Made by a program: the position numbers and the translations under genes. Shown in pieces: positions 61,048-64,000 of a DNA stretch of 64,000 nucleotides. How positions within the stretch are numbered: position 1 is the stretch's first letter; every line of letters starts with the position of its first letter. Origin of the DNA: WTFV01 sp965200895 (GTDB taxonomy: Bacteria > Acidobacteriota > Vicinamibacteria > Vicinamibacterales > UBA8438); NCBI GenBank assembly GCA_965200895.1, contig CBDAVM010000002.1, positions 1,364,001 through 1,428,000 on the forward strand, written 5' to 3'. The notes below the pieces were generated by a model, which did not search any database, was not told the DNA's origin, and saw only the letters and a list, made by a program, of their open reading frames with translations.

Positions 61048-62865
61048 CTACGAGGCGTACAGCCGCTCTATCGCGTCCTTCCAGCGCCGGGCGACGACGC
61101 GGCGCTTCACCTTGAGCGTCGGCGTCAACTCGCCGGTCGCGATGGCGAACTCGGCCGGCAACAGCGCGAACCGCTTGATCTGCTCATGCCTGGCCAACCC
61201 CTCGTTGACCTTCTCCACGACCTCATCGAACAGCGCAACGACGTCGGGACGCTCCACGATTTCCTCGCGGGAGGCGTCTTCCGCCGCGGGCCGCGAGGCG
61301 AGCGCCGCGAAGTCGGGAACCACCAGAGCCGCAACGTAGGCGCGCCGGTCGCCGACGAGCACCGCCTCGGCCACGAGCGGAGAACGCTTCAGCTCGGCCT
61401 CGATCGGATTCGGCGCGATGTTCTTGCCGCCGGCGGTCACGATCAGCTCCTTCTTGCGGTCCAGAATGGTCAGATAGCCGTCGTCGTCGATACTCCCGAT
61501 GTCGCCCGTGCAGAACCAGCCGTCGCGCATGACCTCGGCCGTCGCCTCGGGCTTGCCGTAGTAGCCCTGCATGACGTTCGGACCGCGCGCGAGCACTTCG
61601 CCGTCGTCCGCGATCCGCAGCTCGACACTGGGCAGTGCGGGACCGACGGTACCCAGGCGGGGCCGGGCAAGGGGATTGACCGTCAACGTGGGCGCAGTTT
61701 CGGTCAGCCCGTAGCCCTCGACCACGGGAATGCCGATGGCAAAGAAGAACTCCGCGATCGGCGTCGACAGCGGGGCGCTGCCGGAGACGACGAACCGCAG
61801 ACGGCCTCCGAGACGTCCCCGGACCTTCGACAGCACCAATCGGTCCGCCAACCCATGCTGGACACGCGTCGCCAGGGACGCGGACGTGCCGGCGAGCTCG
61901 GCCTGCGCCCGCCGCAGCCCGACCCCGACCGCCCAGCGGAAGAGCCTCTGACGAATCGCGGGCGCCCCTGCAACCGCCTCGTGGACACGGGCGTGGAACT
62001 TCTCGTAGACACGCGGCACACCGGTCATCACCGTCGGCTTCACGGCGCCGAGGTCGCGTGCGATGGTGTCGAGTGACTCCGCGAAGGTCACGGTGACGCC
62101 GCGGTAGAGGTACAGGCACAGGACCATGCGTTCGAAGGCATGGCTGAGCGGCAGGAACGACAGCGCGGCGTCCTCGTCGTCGACCTGTACGACGGAGCAG
62201 CCATCCGTGATGTTGCTGGCCACATTGCCGTGCGTCAGCATCACGCCCTTCGGCTCCCCGGTGGTGCCCGACGTATAGATGATGGTCGCCAACTGGTCCG
62301 GGGTAATGGCGGCGGCGTGTTCCTTGTACTGTCGGGCGAGGCCGTCTTCGGTCATCAACCGGCGGTGGCCGCGCTCTGTGGCTTCGACGAAACTCGACTC
62401 CTCGCGCCCGGACGCGCTCTCTCCGCCGACCGCCGCGTCCGCGGCCGGATCCATGACCACCAGGGCCGACAGTTGCGGGAGCTCGTCCCACACGGCACGG
62501 ACCTTGGCCGCCTGCGTCTCGTCGGCCGCCACCACCACCCGGGCGCCGGAGTCGGCGAGAATGTAGCGGACCTGCGTCTCGGGCAACGTCGGGTAGATCG
62601 GCGCGGTCACCGCCCCGGCGGTGAGCGCCGCAAGGTCGGCGATGATCCACTCGGGGCGGCTGTCGGACAGAATCGCGACCCGGTCACCCGGCCCCACCCC
62701 GAGCGCTCCGAGACCGAGACTGAAGTCGCGAATCCGGTCGAAGAGCTCCTGCGTGGAGATCTCCTCGACGGCGTCGCCCCGACAGCGGCGCATGAACGCG
62801 GACCGGGGATGGCGTCCGACGAAGTGAAACGGCAGTGCGGCCAGTGTCTTCAGCGCATCGTTCAT
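61048..62865 (-). CDS. long-chain acyl-CoA synthetase
   Basis: A 605-residue AMP-forming ligase of the FadD15/FAA1 type, larger than the enzyme at 5830-7401. Seen: Y-T-S-G-T-T-G-E-P-K-G-V-M-L-T-H (P-loop), E-G-Y-G-L-T-E-T-A-P, F-C-T-G-D-I-G and L-D-R-K-K-E-L-I-V-T-A-G-G-K-N-I-A-P. It loads long-chain fatty acids onto CoA for lipid synthesis or beta-oxidation. Start ATG 62865. Confidence 0.9.
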   Translation of the reverse strand: MNDALKTLAALPFHFVGRHPRSAFMRRCRGDAVEEISTQELFDRIRDFSLGLGALGVGPGDRVAILSDSRPEWIIADLAALTAGAVTAPIYPTLPETQVRYILADSGARVVVAADETQAAKVRAVWDELPQLSALVVMDPAADAAVGGESASGREESSFVEATERGHRRLMTEDGLARQYKEHAAAITPDQLATIIYTSGTTGEPKGVMLTHGNVASNITDGCSVVQVDDEDAALSFLPLSHAFERMVLCLYLYRGVTVTFAESLDTIARDLGAVKPTVMTGVPRVYEKFHARVHEAVAGAPAIRQRLFRWAVGVGLRRAQAELAGTSASLATRVQHGLADRLVLSKVRGRLGGRLRFVVSGSAPLSTPIAEFFFAIGIPVVEGYGLTETAPTLTVNPLARPRLGTVGPALPSVELRIADDGEVLARGPNVMQGYYGKPEATAEVMRDGWFCTGDIGSIDDDGYLTILDRKKELIVTAGGKNIAPNPIEAELKRSPLVAEAVLVGDRRAYVAALVVPDFAALASRPAAEDASREEIVERPDVVALFDEVVEKVNEGLARHEQIKRFALLPAEFAIATGELTPTLKVKRRVVARRWKDAIERLYAS

Positions 62866-62925
62866 GTCGATTCCCGGGCCTGCGACGCCGGCTCCCCGCG
62901 ATTCATGGCTCCATCGGCCACGCGT

Positions 62926-63423
62926 TCACGGGGCGTGGTAGTCGCCGGACCGGCCTCCTGTCTTCCTCACCAGCCTTATCGGACCGATGACCATCCGCTT
63001 GTCGATCGCCTTGACCATATCGTAGATGGTCAGGGCCGCAACGGAAACCGCCGTGAGCGCTTCCATCTCGACCCCGGTCTGCGCCGTCGTGCGTACGCGC
63101 GCCTCGATCCGGTAACCGTCATCGAGCCCCTGCAGGTCGATGTCGACCTGCGACAACATCAGGGGATGGCACAGCGGAATCAGATCGGCCGTCTTCTTCG
63201 CCGCCATGACCCCGGCGAGGCGGGCGGCCTGCAGGGGATCGCCCTTGGCGACGCGTCCGTCGCGTATGGCTCGCAGGGCCGGCTCGCCGATCGTGATATG
63301 GGCGCGAGCCACGGCTACGCGCTCGGTGACGGGCTTGTCTCCCACGTCGACCATGCGCACCCGCCCCGCCTCGTCCACATGGCTCAGTCCCGGCTCGCCG
63401 GCGCTGGTGTCGCGCTCGCGCAT
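62926..63423 (-). CDS. moaC: cyclic pyranopterin monophosphate synthase
   Basis: Second enzyme of molybdenum cofactor synthesis. A 165-residue protein with M-V-D-V-G-D-K near the start, K-T-A-D-L-I-P-L-C-H-P-L, G-V-E-M-E-A-L-T-A-V and V-K-A-I-D-K-R-M. ATG 63423 gives the standard length; an upstream in-frame ATG at 63489 would include part of a duplicated rex 3' end and is rejected. No other moa genes lie nearby. Confidence 0.9.
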   Translation of the reverse strand: MRERDTSAGEPGLSHVDEAGRVRMVDVGDKPVTERVAVARAHITIGEPALRAIRDGRVAKGDPLQAARLAGVMAAKKTADLIPLCHPLMLSQVDIDLQGLDDGYRIEARVRTTAQTGVEMEALTAVSVAALTIYDMVKAIDKRMVIGPIRLVRKTGGRSGDYHAP

Positions 63424-63430
63424 TCCACTC

Positions 63431-63537
63431 CCGGGCGCCGGGTCAACCCCTGCCTCCGCTCTCGGGACGTCCATGCCTCTGTCACCCATTCGCGCGCTTC
63501 CCTCCGGGCGCCGGGTCAGCCCCTGCCTCCGCTCTCG
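63431..63537. repeat. 34-bp direct duplication of the rex 3' end
   Basis: Copies at 63431-63464 and 63504-63537 differ at one base, with a period of 73 bp. The right copy includes the last rex codons (E-S-G-G-R-G) and stop; the left copy lies between moaC and rex. It is the third such gene-end duplication in the window. Confidence 0.85.
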
Positions 63538-64000
63538 AGACTGGCCAGGTAGAACGACAGGCTCTCGAGCGAGACCGTCAGATCCACGCTCTTGAGCTTC
63601 ACGTCCGGCGGCACCCGCAACGCCCCCGGCGAGAAGTTGAGTACGGCCTTGATGCCCGCCTCCACCACCGTACTCACCACCTGCTGCGCGGACGCCGCAG
63701 GGACGGCGATGACCGAGATCGTGATGCCCTCCCGGTGCGCCACCTCGCGCAGCTCCTGTATGTCGTAGATGGGCACGCCGCTGCGCGACTCCTGCCCCAC
63801 CTTCTCCCGCAGCGTGTCGAACAGGGCCACGATGCGGAATCCCTCCCGGCGAAAGCCGGGATAGTCGGCGAGTGCAAGTCCCAGGTTCCCGGCGCCCATG
63901 ATCGCCACCGCGAGCTTGCGGTCCAGCCCCAGAATCACCTGCAGCTCGCGGCGCAGATCCTTGACGACGTACCCCACTCCTCGCACGCCGAGGTCGCCGA
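63516..64000 (-). CDS. rex: redox-sensing transcriptional repressor Rex (partial)
   Basis: Only the NAD(H)-binding half lies in the window; the N-terminal winged helix is past the edge. The part seen begins G-V-R-G-V-G-Y-V-V-K-D-L, then the Rossmann loop I-M-G-A-G-N-L-G-L-A-L-A, A-L-F-D-T (NAD-selective acid), V-I-A-V-P-A-A-S-A-Q and I-L-N-F-type V-L-N-F-S-P-G. The ending S-F-Y-L-A-S-L-E matches the domain-swapped C-terminal helix. Rex represses fermentation and respiration genes when NAD+ is high. Confidence 0.9.
   Translation of the reverse strand, partial: GDLGVRGVGYVVKDLRRELQVILGLDRKLAVAIMGAGNLGLALADYPGFRREGFRIVALFDTLREKVGQESRSGVPIYDIQELREVAHREGITISVIAVPAASAQQVVSTVVEAGIKAVLNFSPGALRVPPDVKLKSVDLTVSLESLSFYLASLESGGRG

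Overview
The window is 64 kb of GC-rich bacterial chromosome with dense genes and no RNA genes. Gene content fits an uncultured Acidobacteriota, probably class Vicinamibacteria. Pointers are a secreted family with a P-D-I-S-G-I-W N-terminus, a DUF5916 remnant, an ADOP-type permease remnant, a moxR/DUF58/BatA/DUF4175/DUF4159 block, and many secreted hydrolases. This placement is inferred from memory of gene families, not from a search.

Layout. 0.1-9 kb: a chimeric DNA methyltransferase, a cyclase-family protein, pyruvate kinase, a frameshifted coiled-coil protein, a cupin, a HEPN/MNT pair, a permease remnant, an acyl-CoA synthetase and pepD. 9-16 kb: secreted proteins, a HupE/UreJ protein, a frameshifted fumarylacetoacetate-hydrolase-like gene, a redoxin, an omega-aminotransferase, an alpha/beta hydrolase and a rhodanese. 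16.5-18.1 kb: a gene graveyard (IS110, FlgO-like and DUF5916 fragments). 18.2-24.1 kb: bioF-bioA-bioD facing bioB, then a class I aminotransferase. 24-35 kb: nth, DUF983, an MFS exporter, a redoxin/DsbD-like protein, a second HupE/UreJ protein, a metallo-beta-lactamase-fold protein, a PQQ-like propeller and a chromate transporter. 35-39 kb: CHAD, Ppx/GppA, YacG and citrate synthase. 39.3-54.9 kb: ten consecutive minus-strand genes, including the moxR-type block, which probably chaperone and assemble envelope complexes. 55-64 kb: an ICMT-like membrane methyltransferase, a glycosyltransferase, a PmtA-like methyltransferase, a LytS/LytTR two-component pair overlapping lepB, a long-chain acyl-CoA synthetase, moaC and the end of rex.

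The most important result is two candidate selenoproteins about 12 kb apart. In a secreted rhodanese (16115-16537) the catalytic cysteine of the C-x4-R loop is an in-frame TGA. In a secreted redoxin/DsbD-like protein (27853-28935) the first cysteine of a C-x2-C motif is an in-frame TGA. In both, the family fold resumes in the same frame after the TGA, and a hairpin starts 14 nt downstream of it, as expected for a bacterial SECIS. TGA is an ordinary stop elsewhere in the window. No selA, selB, selC or selD gene lies here, so the decoding machinery must be sought outside.

Other themes. A perfect TATAAT sits 6-7 nt before the start codon of three genes, suggesting leaderless transcripts. Short direct duplications copy the ends of pyk, pepD and rex. 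Several genes are frameshifted, truncated or fused, and lepB begins inside the 3' end of the LytTR gene. Frameshifts could be assembly errors if this is a metagenomic assembly.
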